DNA of 64,000 nt from UBA5158 sp963692955 (GTDB lineage: Bacteria; Pseudomonadota; Gammaproteobacteria; DSM-16500), in NCBI GenBank assembly GCA_963692955.1, contig OY843587.1, positions 2,356,001-2,420,000 of the forward strand, read 5' to 3'. Of the stretch, positions 1 through 8,711 are shown one piece after another (position 1 is the first letter of the stretch; the number at the start of each line of letters is the position of its first letter). The notes under the pieces are model-generated. The model was not told the origin of the DNA. It did not search any database and saw only the letters and a list, made by a program, of their open reading frames with translations. Position numbers and translations under genes: made by a program.

Positions 1-12
1 CTAGACGTATCA

Positions 13-1344
13 TTAGTAAGACCCGTAATGTTCTTCACGCAAACTTTTCATGTGCTGTATGCGTTTTTCGATTAAGGCCGGCGTGCCGATATCTTCGCGG
101 TGAAATAGCTGTCCTTTAATAAGTTGAATCATTTCTTCGGCGCTGGCCTCCGCTGCAGCGAGCGTTTCCGCGATGCCGACGACGGCCGCGGTGCGCGAAC
201 CGGTGGCGTAGAGTTTGCCGTCCACGGCGTTGACCGCGCCTAAATATAAATTCTCATGCTGTTCGATTTCGCTGATATCGATCAAAATATTCTTTAACGG
301 CGCGTCCGGGTAACCTTCCGGCACGGCGTATTTGCACACCGTGGCGAGGTGCGTAAATTCCGCCATGCTGGGATGCAACGTGCCGTCGAGCATCGCGAGA
401 CAAATTTCCACAAAATCACTTTCTAAAATCGATAACACGTTCAAACATTCCGGATCGCCAAAGCGCGCATTGTATTCGATGAGCTTGATGCCTTTTTTGG
501 TCGCCATAAAGCTGCCGTACAAAATTCCGATGTAGCGTTCGCGGTATTTCGCGGTGAGGGCGTTCATCATTGATTCATTGATGTGGCGCGCGTCTTCTAA
601 ATCTTTTTCGGTTAAAAACGGCAAGCTGTGGTTCGCGTCGGAATAACTGCCCATGCCGCCCGTGTTCGGACCAAGGTCGCCGTTGTACGCGCGTTTGTGA
701 TCTTGCACGGCGGGCATCGTCACTAAGCGGTTGCCGTCGGATAAACACAGTAACGAAAATTCTTGGCCGATGAGTTTTTCTTCGATCACAAAGGTCTGGC
801 CATTGGCAGTCAATTCAGCACAAAATTCTAGGGCTTCTTGAAAAGAATGCAAATGATCGCCCGCGACTTTCACGCCCTTGCCGCCCATCAAGCCATCGGC
901 TTTAATGACGTAGCCATCAGAACCTAAGTGTTGCAAAAATTGTTTTACTTCAAACGTATCCACGAACACGCGATATTCCGGTGACGCTTTGATTTGATAT
1001 TTTTCTAATAATTCTCTGGTGAAGGCTTTACTCGTTTCGATTTGCGCCAATTGTTTTTTTGGGCCGATGGTAGGAATGCCTGCGTTCCAGAGCGCGTCGG
1101 CTAAACCGACTTCTAACGGCGCTTCGGGGCCGATAAAAGCCATATCGATCTGCCAATTTTGCGCCTGCCGCACGATAATTTCAACCGCAGTGATAGCGCC
1201 TACCCAAAATCCTTTCGATAATGTTTCAATACCAGGATTATGCGAACTGCCGCAGCAAAAAATTTCCGGTTGGTGTTTCGAACGGCTTAACGCTTTTGCG
1301 ATGGCGTGCTCGCGCGCGCCGGAGCCGATGATTAAAAATTTCAT
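13..1344 (-). CDS. purD: Phosphoribosylamine--glycine ligase (GAR synthetase)
   Basis: Joins 5-phosphoribosylamine to glycine using ATP, the second step of de novo purine synthesis in the cytosol. The 443-aa protein has the family length. It opens with the N-terminal motif GSGAREHA, carries the ATP-grasp segment IKADGLMGGKGVKVAG near residue 150, and has GPNTGGMGSY near 225. Its ATG overlaps the purF stop as ATGA (1341-1344), so the two are translationally coupled and this is the last visible gene of the purine operon. The stop lies 13 bases from the window edge, so nothing downstream can be seen. Confidence 0.97.
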   Translation of the reverse strand: MKFLIIGSGAREHAIAKALSRSKHQPEIFCCGSSHNPGIETLSKGFWVGAITAVEIIVRQAQNWQIDMAFIGPEAPLEVGLADALWNAGIPTIGPKKQLAQIETSKAFTRELLEKYQIKASPEYRVFVDTFEVKQFLQHLGSDGYVIKADGLMGGKGVKVAGDHLHSFQEALEFCAELTANGQTFVIEEKLIGQEFSLLCLSDGNRLVTMPAVQDHKRAYNGDLGPNTGGMGSYSDANHSLPFLTEKDLEDARHINESMMNALTAKYRERYIGILYGSFMATKKGIKLIEYNARFGDPECLNVLSILESDFVEICLAMLDGTLHPSMAEFTHLATVCKYAVPEGYPDAPLKNILIDISEIEQHENLYLGAVNAVDGKLYATGSRTAAVVGIAETLAAAEASAEEMIQLIKGQLFHREDIGTPALIEKRIQHMKSLREEHYGSY

Positions 1345-2819
1345 GCGTAACCCCGCTCGTCTTCACGCTGCGTTTGTAACATTTGGATGGTTTCTTCGTT
1401 GATGTTGCCGGTGACGTAGTTGCCATCCATACAGGCCATGCAGGGATGTGGAATCGGCGTGTCTAAGCGGCGGTTGACGGCTTCGACTAAATCATCCAAC
1501 TCTTGATAAAGAAATTTATCGACGCCGATGAATTGGCGGATTTCTTCCGGGGTATGAACGGCCGCGATTAACTCCCCACGCGACGGCATGTCGATGCCGT
1601 AAAAACAGGGGTTTTTGATCGGCGGGCAAGCGGACACAAAATATATTTCTTTGGCGCCGAATTCACGCACCATTTTAACGATTTCACGGCAAGTGGTACC
1701 GCGCACGATACTATCGTCGACCATTAAAACTTTCTTACCTTCGATTTCACTGCGCTGAGGCGTTAATTTGTAACGCACGCTGCGGCTGCGTTCTTTGCCG
1801 TCGGGCATGATGAACGTGCGGCCGATGAAAGGATTTTTATAAAGTCCTTCGGAATAGCGCACCCCTAGCTCGTGCGCGAAGGATAACGCCGCGGTGTTCG
1901 AGGTGAACGGCACAGGGATGACGACATCGGGTATCGTGTCGGGATATTGTTCGCGCCACCGCTGCGCGAGATTTTGTCCCATGTACAAACGCGATTTATA
2001 AACGCCGATTTTATTTAACTGCGCATCGGGACGCGCGAAATAAACGTATTCAAAAATACACGGCTTAAATTCTTTGTTAGTGAGAACGCGGCGGAACAAT
2101 TCACCACGGTTGCTCACGAACACGACTTCACCGGCACCGACATCGCCCGCCGGTTCAAAGCCCAGCGAATAAAACATGGTATTTTCCGACGCGAAAATAT
2201 AATCGCGCGTGCCGTCGGCGTTGACGCGCTCGCCCATCACTAACGGCCGGATGCCGTGCGGATCGCGAAACGCGATTAAGCCTTTACCGATAATGACGCT
2301 GACGGCGGAATAAGAGCCTTCGGCGCGCGCGTAAATATTTTTTACCGCGTCGCAAACGTTAGTAAAAAACTTTTCGCCGTCGTCTTCCGCGTGTTTACCC
2401 TGCTCTAAGCCGTCAGCGAGTAAATGCAAAATCACTTCGGAATCCACGGAAGAATTTAAATGGCGGTGTCTGACGTGCGTAATTTCATAAGCTAATTTTT
2501 TGTAATTGACTAAATTGCCATTGTGCGCGATGGCGATGCCGCGCGGGCTGCCAATCCACAACGGTTGCACGTCCGCGATTTCGTAACCACCGGCGGTGGG
2601 ATAACGGGTGTGACCGATGCCGACATTGCCGTATAAATGGCGGATATCGTCGGGACCAAAGACTTCGCGCACTAAACCGAGGCCATGTTTGACGTAGAAA
2701 CGTTCGTTGCACGTCAACATGCCCGCGGCGTCTTGACCGCGGTGCTGCAAGTGTATCAGGCTATCATGGATTTCAGCAGCAACGGGCTGATGGCTGAAAA
2801 TTCCGACGATTCCGCACAT
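1341..2819 (-). CDS. purF: Amidophosphoribosyltransferase
   Basis: Catalyses the first committed step of purine synthesis, moving the glutamine amide onto PRPP. The 492-aa protein starts MCGIVGIF, which places the N-terminal-nucleophile cysteine at position 2. HRGQDAAGM follows in the glutaminase domain, and the PRPP-binding motif VLMVDDSIVRGTT lies near residue 365. An AGAGGA ribosome site sits upstream of the ATG at 2819. The gene is 41 bases after purC and overlaps purD by ATGA. In E. coli purF is in a different operon from purD, so this clustering differs from enteric bacteria. No purR-type operator was recognised. Confidence 0.97.
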   Translation of the reverse strand: MCGIVGIFSHQPVAAEIHDSLIHLQHRGQDAAGMLTCNERFYVKHGLGLVREVFGPDDIRHLYGNVGIGHTRYPTAGGYEIADVQPLWIGSPRGIAIAHNGNLVNYKKLAYEITHVRHRHLNSSVDSEVILHLLADGLEQGKHAEDDGEKFFTNVCDAVKNIYARAEGSYSAVSVIIGKGLIAFRDPHGIRPLVMGERVNADGTRDYIFASENTMFYSLGFEPAGDVGAGEVVFVSNRGELFRRVLTNKEFKPCIFEYVYFARPDAQLNKIGVYKSRLYMGQNLAQRWREQYPDTIPDVVIPVPFTSNTAALSFAHELGVRYSEGLYKNPFIGRTFIMPDGKERSRSVRYKLTPQRSEIEGKKVLMVDDSIVRGTTCREIVKMVREFGAKEIYFVSACPPIKNPCFYGIDMPSRGELIAAVHTPEEIRQFIGVDKFLYQELDDLVEAVNRRLDTPIPHPCMACMDGNYVTGNINEETIQMLQTQREDERGYA

Positions 2820-2860
2820 TTATTTCATCCTCTAATGGCTGCTCTTAAAAAACTTTCTAC

Positions 2861-3850
2861 TCACGCTAGGTAAGCCGCCAAGTTACGCATAATGCGTTTT
2901 TCGACATTGCCGTCGGTCTCAGGAAAATGAAATTTGTGACCGGTGATCATTTCATACAATTGGATGTAGCGGGATGACAAGCGCACGATTAATTCTTCCG
3001 GCGCGCGCGGCAAATCCACGTCGTTGTACGGATCACAATGATCAATGAACCAGAGGCGGATAAATTCTTTGTCGATATTTTCCGGTTCTTGACCGTTCGC
3101 GAAACGCTCGGCGTAACTGTGCGCTAACCAATAACGGCTAGAATCAGGCGTATGCATTTCATCGACGATAACGATGTTGCCGTCAGCGTCTTTGCCCATT
3201 TCATATTTGGTGTCCACTAAAATTAACCCGTGTTTAGCCGCGGTTTGCACGCCGAACTCGAATAATTTTTTCGCGGCATGGGCGCATGTGTCCCAATCGG
3301 CTTGTGTCATCAAACCTTCTTTGACGATTTCTTCCGCGCTAATCGGTCTATCATGTACCGCGTCTTTGGTCGTCGGCGTTAACAAGGGCGCGTCGAGGCG
3401 TTGGTTTTTTACCAAGCCTTCCGGCAATACGTTACCGCAATAATTTCTGACGCCATTTTTATATTGCGTCCAGATCGAGGTACCGGTGGTGCCGGTGACA
3501 AAACCCCGCATCACGAATTCGACGGGGAAAACTTCGCATTTCTTCGCGACCGTGACGTTCGGATCAGGGATCGCGATGACATGGTTGGGAATGATATGTT
3601 CAGTTTGTTCAAACCACCAAGCGCTAGCGAGATTAAGCACTTGCCCTTTGAATGGGATAGCGGCCAAGACGCGGTCGAACGCGCTTAGTCTATCGGTGGT
3701 GATTAAAATTAATTTGTCCTCCAACTCGTAAGTATCGCGTACTTTGCCTTGGTATTTTTTACCCGCGGCGAGTGAAGTTTGCGTTAAGGTCTGAGCTAAC
3801 GCTTGCTCAATTTGGTCGTGATAACTTTTATTGATAGTAGTAGCAGTCAT
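2861..3850 (-). CDS. purC: SAICAR synthetase, long ADE1-like form
   Basis: Condenses CAIR with aspartate, using ATP, to give SAICAR. About 329 aa from the ATG at 3850, which gives an N-terminus MTATTINK. In-frame starts further upstream (3856, 3889) would lie inside the end of the preceding gene or just before it and add a hydrophobic stretch unusual for the family. Motifs seen: KYQGKVRDTYE, TTDRLSAFDRVLAAIPFKG, VMRGFVTGTTGTS and VDEMHTPDSSRYW. The length and motifs match the roughly 300-aa yeast ADE1-type enzyme, not the 237-aa E. coli form. It follows the purQ fusion gene in the same operon. Confidence 0.93.
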   Translation of the reverse strand: MTATTINKSYHDQIEQALAQTLTQTSLAAGKKYQGKVRDTYELEDKLILITTDRLSAFDRVLAAIPFKGQVLNLASAWWFEQTEHIIPNHVIAIPDPNVTVAKKCEVFPVEFVMRGFVTGTTGTSIWTQYKNGVRNYCGNVLPEGLVKNQRLDAPLLTPTTKDAVHDRPISAEEIVKEGLMTQADWDTCAHAAKKLFEFGVQTAAKHGLILVDTKYEMGKDADGNIVIVDEMHTPDSSRYWLAHSYAERFANGQEPENIDKEFIRLWFIDHCDPYNDVDLPRAPEELIVRLSSRYIQLYEMITGHKFHFPETDGNVEKRIMRNLAAYLA

Positions 3851-5081
3851 GGGCATAGGGATTATATAAAATATGAGAGTTAATAACATGATCGGCTAAT
3901 TGTTGAGTATCTTTTTCTTCACCTGCAACACTCCACAACACGCCGTGCCGGATAGAACGTATTCCTCGAATTCCATAATGGTGTTCTAGCATTTGCTTTT
4001 TTTGTTGTCCTAATAAATCTTCTTTGGGACGTACCAAAAAAGAAGTATGGTTCTTACTTTTCACGGCCGCGGGCGGCACGGAAATTTCTTTGCGGTGATT
4101 AAACAACACGCCGCTGGCAATCACGGCTGCGTAGGCGGCCGGGGTATCGCAAGCGATTTCCCAGTGAATTTGCCGGCGTACTGTAGTAGGAATATTTTTA
4201 CGGCGCAACGCATTTTCGACGGACATCGCGTGATTGTCGGTAATCATTAATTCGACGATCAATTCCTGCGTGTGTTCTGCGTTTTTAAAATTAACAATCG
4301 CGTCATGCCGCGGTTGGTAATGTAGTGGCGCGACCTTTTGAACGTGACCGCTAGCGATGTACTCGCGCATGGATTGAAAAATCGGATCACCGTTAATAGT
4401 TCGTTCCGGGTGCGGCATCATCGCCATCACATTGCCCGCTTGGTTGGATACGGCGGCCAGATTGCAAATCGAACCATTTGGGTTCACTGGAAATTTATCA
4501 ATGATGTTGCCGTCGGCGTCGCAATATTGAAATAAGCCTAAGCCTTGGGTTTGCATTTCCGTGAGCAAGCCAGGCGGAATGACAAACCGTCCTTCGCCAT
4601 GCGCGATGGGGATAGTTAAAATATCTTGCGGCGATAAATAACGCGTGAAAGCGTTATATTGAAAATCATCCGTCAAACGTAGATGCACCCACGCGTTGTA
4701 ATAACCCGTCCCTAACACTTGACCGTCACTAACGCGTTTATTTTCCGCGAGCGCCATGCCGACTTGGTGCCGCGCGATGCCCGGCACTAAACCGGTTTCC
4801 ACTAAAATTTGCGCGCCGTTGCAAATACCTAACACGGGCTTGCCGTTATCGCTTTCTTGTTGAATCACTTTCATGATCGGATCAAGCGCTGCGATCGCGC
4901 CGGAACGGGAACGATCTTCGTAAGAAAAACCACCGACTATGATGTAGCCATCGAATGCTTTGAGCTTTTCTACCGGTTCGTTCCAGAGAAATTCTACCGC
5001 TGCCATTTGCGCGCGCTTAACGGCGAGTATGGTTTCGCGTTCGCAGTTTGAACCAGGAAATTGAATAATGCCTATGCGCAT
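3828..5081 (-). CDS. purQ: FGAM synthase glutaminase subunit PurQ with C-terminal PurS-like extension
   Basis: Supplies ammonia from glutamine to the PurL subunit for FGAM synthesis. Residues 1-245 are a class-I glutaminase: the nucleophile is C87 in GICNGAQ, and the His/Glu pair is H224/E226 in MPHPER. Normal PurQ is about 225-260 aa, but this protein is 417 aa. The extra 170 residues contain two beta-alpha-beta-alpha halves (about 270-332 and 344-417). The second half resembles PurS: RPKEDLLGQQ, a helix, then IRSIRHGVLWSV. I infer a PurQ-PurS-PurS fusion supplying the scaffold that small PurL enzymes need, since no separate purS is visible. The start overlaps the purM stop by 10 bases. Confidence 0.9.
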   Translation of the reverse strand: MRIGIIQFPGSNCERETILAVKRAQMAAVEFLWNEPVEKLKAFDGYIIVGGFSYEDRSRSGAIAALDPIMKVIQQESDNGKPVLGICNGAQILVETGLVPGIARHQVGMALAENKRVSDGQVLGTGYYNAWVHLRLTDDFQYNAFTRYLSPQDILTIPIAHGEGRFVIPPGLLTEMQTQGLGLFQYCDADGNIIDKFPVNPNGSICNLAAVSNQAGNVMAMMPHPERTINGDPIFQSMREYIASGHVQKVAPLHYQPRHDAIVNFKNAEHTQELIVELMITDNHAMSVENALRRKNIPTTVRRQIHWEIACDTPAAYAAVIASGVLFNHRKEISVPPAAVKSKNHTSFLVRPKEDLLGQQKKQMLEHHYGIRGIRSIRHGVLWSVAGEEKDTQQLADHVINSHILYNPYAHDCYYYQ

Positions 5082-6118
5082 AGTGTCACCGTTTTCGTAC
5101 CTGAGACGACTTGGCCGATTTCATACAAAGTAAATTCTGGAAAAATTCTTAACGCCGCGCGCGCATTCTCGATCATGTCCGGCGCGACCACCATGACTAA
5201 ACCGACGCCCATGTTGAAGGTGCGATACATTTCGCTATCATCTAAACGGCCTAAATCACGCAGCAGCGCGAATAAAGGTTGTTGTGGCCAGCTATTTTTA
5301 CGAATTTCCACCGCGCAATCGATCGGTAACACGCGCGGAATATTTTCTAATAAACCGCCGCCGGTAATGTGCGCCATGCCTTTGATGGCGACGTTTTCTT
5401 GCAACATGTGCAACACGGGGCGCGTGTAATTGATATGCGGCTCTAACAGCATTTCACCTAACAAACGCGGCAATTCCGGTAATTGCGAATCGATACGGTA
5501 ATTACCGACTTCGAACACTAATTTGCGCGCCAAGGAATAACCGTTAGTGTGCAAACCGCTGGAAGCGAACGCCAGCACGACGTCGCCGGGCACGATATTT
5601 TTGCCGAGGATGGCTTTGTCTTTTTCGACGACGCCGGTGATAATGCCGACGAGATCGTGTTCACCTTTCAAATAGGTGCCGGGCATTTCCGCGGTTTCAC
5701 CCCCGACCAGGGAAATTCCATTTTCGCGGCAGGCTTTTACCATGCCGGCGACCAATTGCTCGACGATATTGGGATTTAATTTTTCGTTCGCGATGTAATC
5801 TAACAAGGTCAACGGCTTAGCGCCTAATACGATAATGTCGTTAGTAGTCGCACTCACTAAATCAATGCCTAACGTGTCGTAACGTCCCATCATGCGCGCG
5901 ATAATCGTCTTCGTGCCGACGCCATCTATACTTTGCACCAACACGGGATGTTGGTAATTCGCGACTACCGTTTTCAAATCATAGAGCGACGCGAAGCTGC
6001 CAATGCCGGTCAGCACAGCGGATGAAAAAGTGCTTTCGACATTTTTTTTGATGCGTTGCACGACTTCGTTGCCCGCGTGAATATCGACACCAGCGGATTT
6101 ATAATCGACGGTTTTCAT
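5072..6118 (-). CDS. purM: Phosphoribosylformylglycinamidine cyclo-ligase (AIR synthetase)
   Basis: Closes the imidazole ring, converting FGAM to AIR with ATP. 348 aa from the ATG at 6118. This start is preferred over one 10 codons upstream because it gives the usual N-terminus MKTVDYKSAGVDIHAGNE and an exact ATGA overlap with the purL stop. Motifs: SIDGVGTKT, GGETAEMPG and HITGGGLLENIPRVLP. PurM is a paralogue of the PurL core. It lies between purL and purQ, so the cyclase is made together with both parts of the preceding enzyme. Confidence 0.96.
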   Translation of the reverse strand: MKTVDYKSAGVDIHAGNEVVQRIKKNVESTFSSAVLTGIGSFASLYDLKTVVANYQHPVLVQSIDGVGTKTIIARMMGRYDTLGIDLVSATTNDIIVLGAKPLTLLDYIANEKLNPNIVEQLVAGMVKACRENGISLVGGETAEMPGTYLKGEHDLVGIITGVVEKDKAILGKNIVPGDVVLAFASSGLHTNGYSLARKLVFEVGNYRIDSQLPELPRLLGEMLLEPHINYTRPVLHMLQENVAIKGMAHITGGGLLENIPRVLPIDCAVEIRKNSWPQQPLFALLRDLGRLDDSEMYRTFNMGVGLVMVVAPDMIENARAALRIFPEFTLYEIGQVVSGTKTVTLCA

Positions 6119-8460
6119 AATAATTTCTCCCGCAAGCCATTTTCCCAAGCCAATTTCGCGTCCGAGATCATGACGTCTATGCAGTTTTGCATTTGTAAGC
6201 GCGCCAAGACCTGGGTGTGGCCTAATTCGAATAACGGTATTTCAAAACGGTTAAACACTTTTTTGACGGCGGAATATTTATCTTTCGCCACTTCTAAAAT
6301 AAAACCGCCGCTCTCGCCAAATAATTTTTTCTCAGCGGGTAAGTCACCCGCGATCTCAACTTTGACGCCAAGGAATTTTTTGAAACTCATTTCCGCGAGC
6401 GCGCAAGCCACACCGCCGTCGGATATATCATGCGCGGATAGCACTAAGCCTTGTTGGATGGCGGCGCTGACGGCGCGAATTTCAGTAGCAATAGTTTTCA
6501 AATCCGGCATCGGCACGTTTGCCCCTAATTGGCCGTGTAAATCATAATACACACTGCCGCCGCATTCATCTTTACGCGCGCCTACCAGCAGAATCAAAGA
6601 ATCTTTTTGCTGAAAATTTTTCGAAATGACTTTGCCAACGTCGGGCATGTTGCCTAAACAACTAATCATCGGGCTTGGCGGTATCGCGCCAGTCTTGGCT
6701 TCATTGTATAAGGAAACATTACCGGAAATGATCGGCAAGGGATGGTCGGGAAACGCCGGCAAGCTTATCGCTTCACAGGCGGCGATGATACCGCGCACCG
6801 CTTCGGTGAAATCCCACATTTGCTCGGGTTTTTCCGGGTTACCAAAGCAAAGACAATCAGTGATGGCCTGGGGTGTGGCGCCAACGGCCGCAACATTGCG
6901 GGCCGCTTCGACAACGGCGTTAACCGCGCCCCAGTACGCATCAATTTTATTATAGCGCGGACATTGATCTAAAGATAATGCTATGCCAGTGGCGCGAATT
7001 TCTGCCGGGTATTTTTCTTCGTTGAAGGGCTGCATGACGCCCGCGTCGGCTTCGCCCGCTTCTAACACGGTGCGGCCCTGCACTTGCTTGTCATACATTT
7101 CAAAAATCGGCGCGCGTGACGCAATATTCTCATGCGCTAATAATTTTAATAACGTCACGTTAAAATCAGCAGGCGCGGCCAAATCGGGTTCGGCATGCGT
7201 GTTAGCGCTGGGCGCGTACGGACGGTCATAGACTATGCCTTTCGTCACGTCACGCGCCATGGCATCGACGATATTTTCGCCGTAATGCGCGACGACGTAC
7301 TTGCCGTCGGTGCGGATTTTACCGATGACTTTGGCTTGCGCGCCGTCAGAAATTTCCGGTAACGCGAACGTTTCATTGTAATGCGCGATAATGAGCGGCG
7401 CTAAATCAGGCGGTACGACCCACATAAAACGTTCTTGGGTTTCCGAACATAACACGACGGACGGAGGCAAATTCCGCATGCTCGTGAAGACATTTTCCAA
7501 ATAAATTTCCGCGCCATAGCCGCCGCTTTCCGCTAATTCCACACTCGCGCAAGCGATCCCGCCGGCGCCTAAATCTTTGCAGCCGACTTTATCGATGAGG
7601 TTTTTTTCTTTAAGAATTTGAAATAACGCGTAATTAGCTTTTAACAAATGGCGTTTTAAAAAAGCATTGGGTTCTTGCACCGCGCCTTTGTTTTGTTCTT
7701 GCTGTTCTTCGACTAATTCCGTGGACGAAAAGCTCGCGCCACCGAAACCGCTATTATCAGTAGGCTTGCCGACTAATATAAAAACGTAATCATCGGCGTG
7801 CTTAGGCGCATACGAGTGGATGACGTCTAATTCATTGACGATGCCTAGCGTGACGACCGTCACTAAACAATTGGCGTTATAACCCGGATCGAAATACACA
7901 TCACCCGCCAGGTTAGGTACACCGATAGGATTACCATAACCGGCAATCCCCGCGACTACCCCTTGCTGTACCCATTGAGTTTTTTGCCGCGTAATTTCGC
8001 CGAAGCGCAAACCGTCGGCGACTGCGATCACTTCCGCGCCCATGCAGCAAACATCGCGGACATTGCCGCCAATGCCGGTGGCGGCACCTTCATAAGGCAC
8101 GATTTGCGAAGGATGGTTATGGGATTCATGGCTCATGACGATACCGTAACGCACGCCGTTGTCATCGGTAGCGACCGACACAATGCCCGCGTCTTCTTTC
8201 GCGCCCAGAATGATGTTTGGACCATCGGTCGTCATTTTTTTTAAATGATGGCGGCTGCTCTTGTAGGAACAATGCTCAGAACCTTGGATAGACCAGAGCA
8301 CACACTCCGCTAAAGTAGGCGGGCGCTTTAAAATCGAGTTTTGAAGGGTTAACACCTCGTCGACCGAGAGGACGAGATGGTATTTTTGCAAAATAGAAGC
8401 ACTCTCTGTCCTTGATAACTGATTGAAATCAAGAACATCTTTTTCTTGTGAGTGTAACAT
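6115..8460 (-). CDS. purL: FGAM synthase, small PurL subunit
   Basis: Synthetase subunit that converts FGAR to FGAM using ammonia from PurQ. About 781 aa from the ATG at 8460. An in-frame start at 8517 lies upstream of the proposed promoter -10 and is rejected. Motifs: GSEHCSYKSSRHHLKKM, SHESHNHPSQIVPYEG, GIGGNVRDV and, late in the protein, HDISDGGVACALAEMSF. E. coli-type PurL is a single chain of about 1,300 aa with fused glutaminase. This is the small form used by Bacillus and many other bacteria. It is the first gene of the purine operon, followed by purM with a 4-base overlap. Confidence 0.96.
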   Translation of the reverse strand: MLHSQEKDVLDFNQLSRTESASILQKYHLVLSVDEVLTLQNSILKRPPTLAECVLWSIQGSEHCSYKSSRHHLKKMTTDGPNIILGAKEDAGIVSVATDDNGVRYGIVMSHESHNHPSQIVPYEGAATGIGGNVRDVCCMGAEVIAVADGLRFGEITRQKTQWVQQGVVAGIAGYGNPIGVPNLAGDVYFDPGYNANCLVTVVTLGIVNELDVIHSYAPKHADDYVFILVGKPTDNSGFGGASFSSTELVEEQQEQNKGAVQEPNAFLKRHLLKANYALFQILKEKNLIDKVGCKDLGAGGIACASVELAESGGYGAEIYLENVFTSMRNLPPSVVLCSETQERFMWVVPPDLAPLIIAHYNETFALPEISDGAQAKVIGKIRTDGKYVVAHYGENIVDAMARDVTKGIVYDRPYAPSANTHAEPDLAAPADFNVTLLKLLAHENIASRAPIFEMYDKQVQGRTVLEAGEADAGVMQPFNEEKYPAEIRATGIALSLDQCPRYNKIDAYWGAVNAVVEAARNVAAVGATPQAITDCLCFGNPEKPEQMWDFTEAVRGIIAACEAISLPAFPDHPLPIISGNVSLYNEAKTGAIPPSPMISCLGNMPDVGKVISKNFQQKDSLILLVGARKDECGGSVYYDLHGQLGANVPMPDLKTIATEIRAVSAAIQQGLVLSAHDISDGGVACALAEMSFKKFLGVKVEIAGDLPAEKKLFGESGGFILEVAKDKYSAVKKVFNRFEIPLFELGHTQVLARLQMQNCIDVMISDAKLAWENGLREKLL

Positions 8461-8507
8461 AGGGATCAATCCGCCGTGTGTGTCGCAACTGGATATAACG
8501 GGCGGAC

Positions 8508-8536
8508 AAGATAGCATATTAAGCTTATTTCGGCAA
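8508..8536 (-). promoter_or_regulatory. Putative sigma-70 promoter of the purine operon
   Basis: On the minus strand TTGCCG (8536-8531) is followed after 17 bases by TATCTT (8513-8508). The expected transcript starts near 8501, giving a leader of about 40 bases before the purL ATG at 8460. The match is moderate (4/6 at each hexamer) and was found by eye. No PurR-like palindrome was seen between it and purL. Confidence 0.45.
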
Positions 8537-8711
8537 TTTTATCCGGCGCGAAAATCATGAAAATCAAGTCAATGCAGCTGGCTACATATAAATGTGAGCC
8601 AAGCGCCCATGCTAATAAAACCTTAAGGTTTAAATCATAGAATCCGACTATCTTGTTCGGAACAGGGTAAGTGAATTTTTTATTTTGCATATTCAACATA
8701 TAGGAAAAATT

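Noticed and set aside
36..51. ACGCAAACTTTTCATG resembles a PurR box
   Set aside because: It lacks the central CG spacing, lies in the 3' coding end of purD and not at a promoter.
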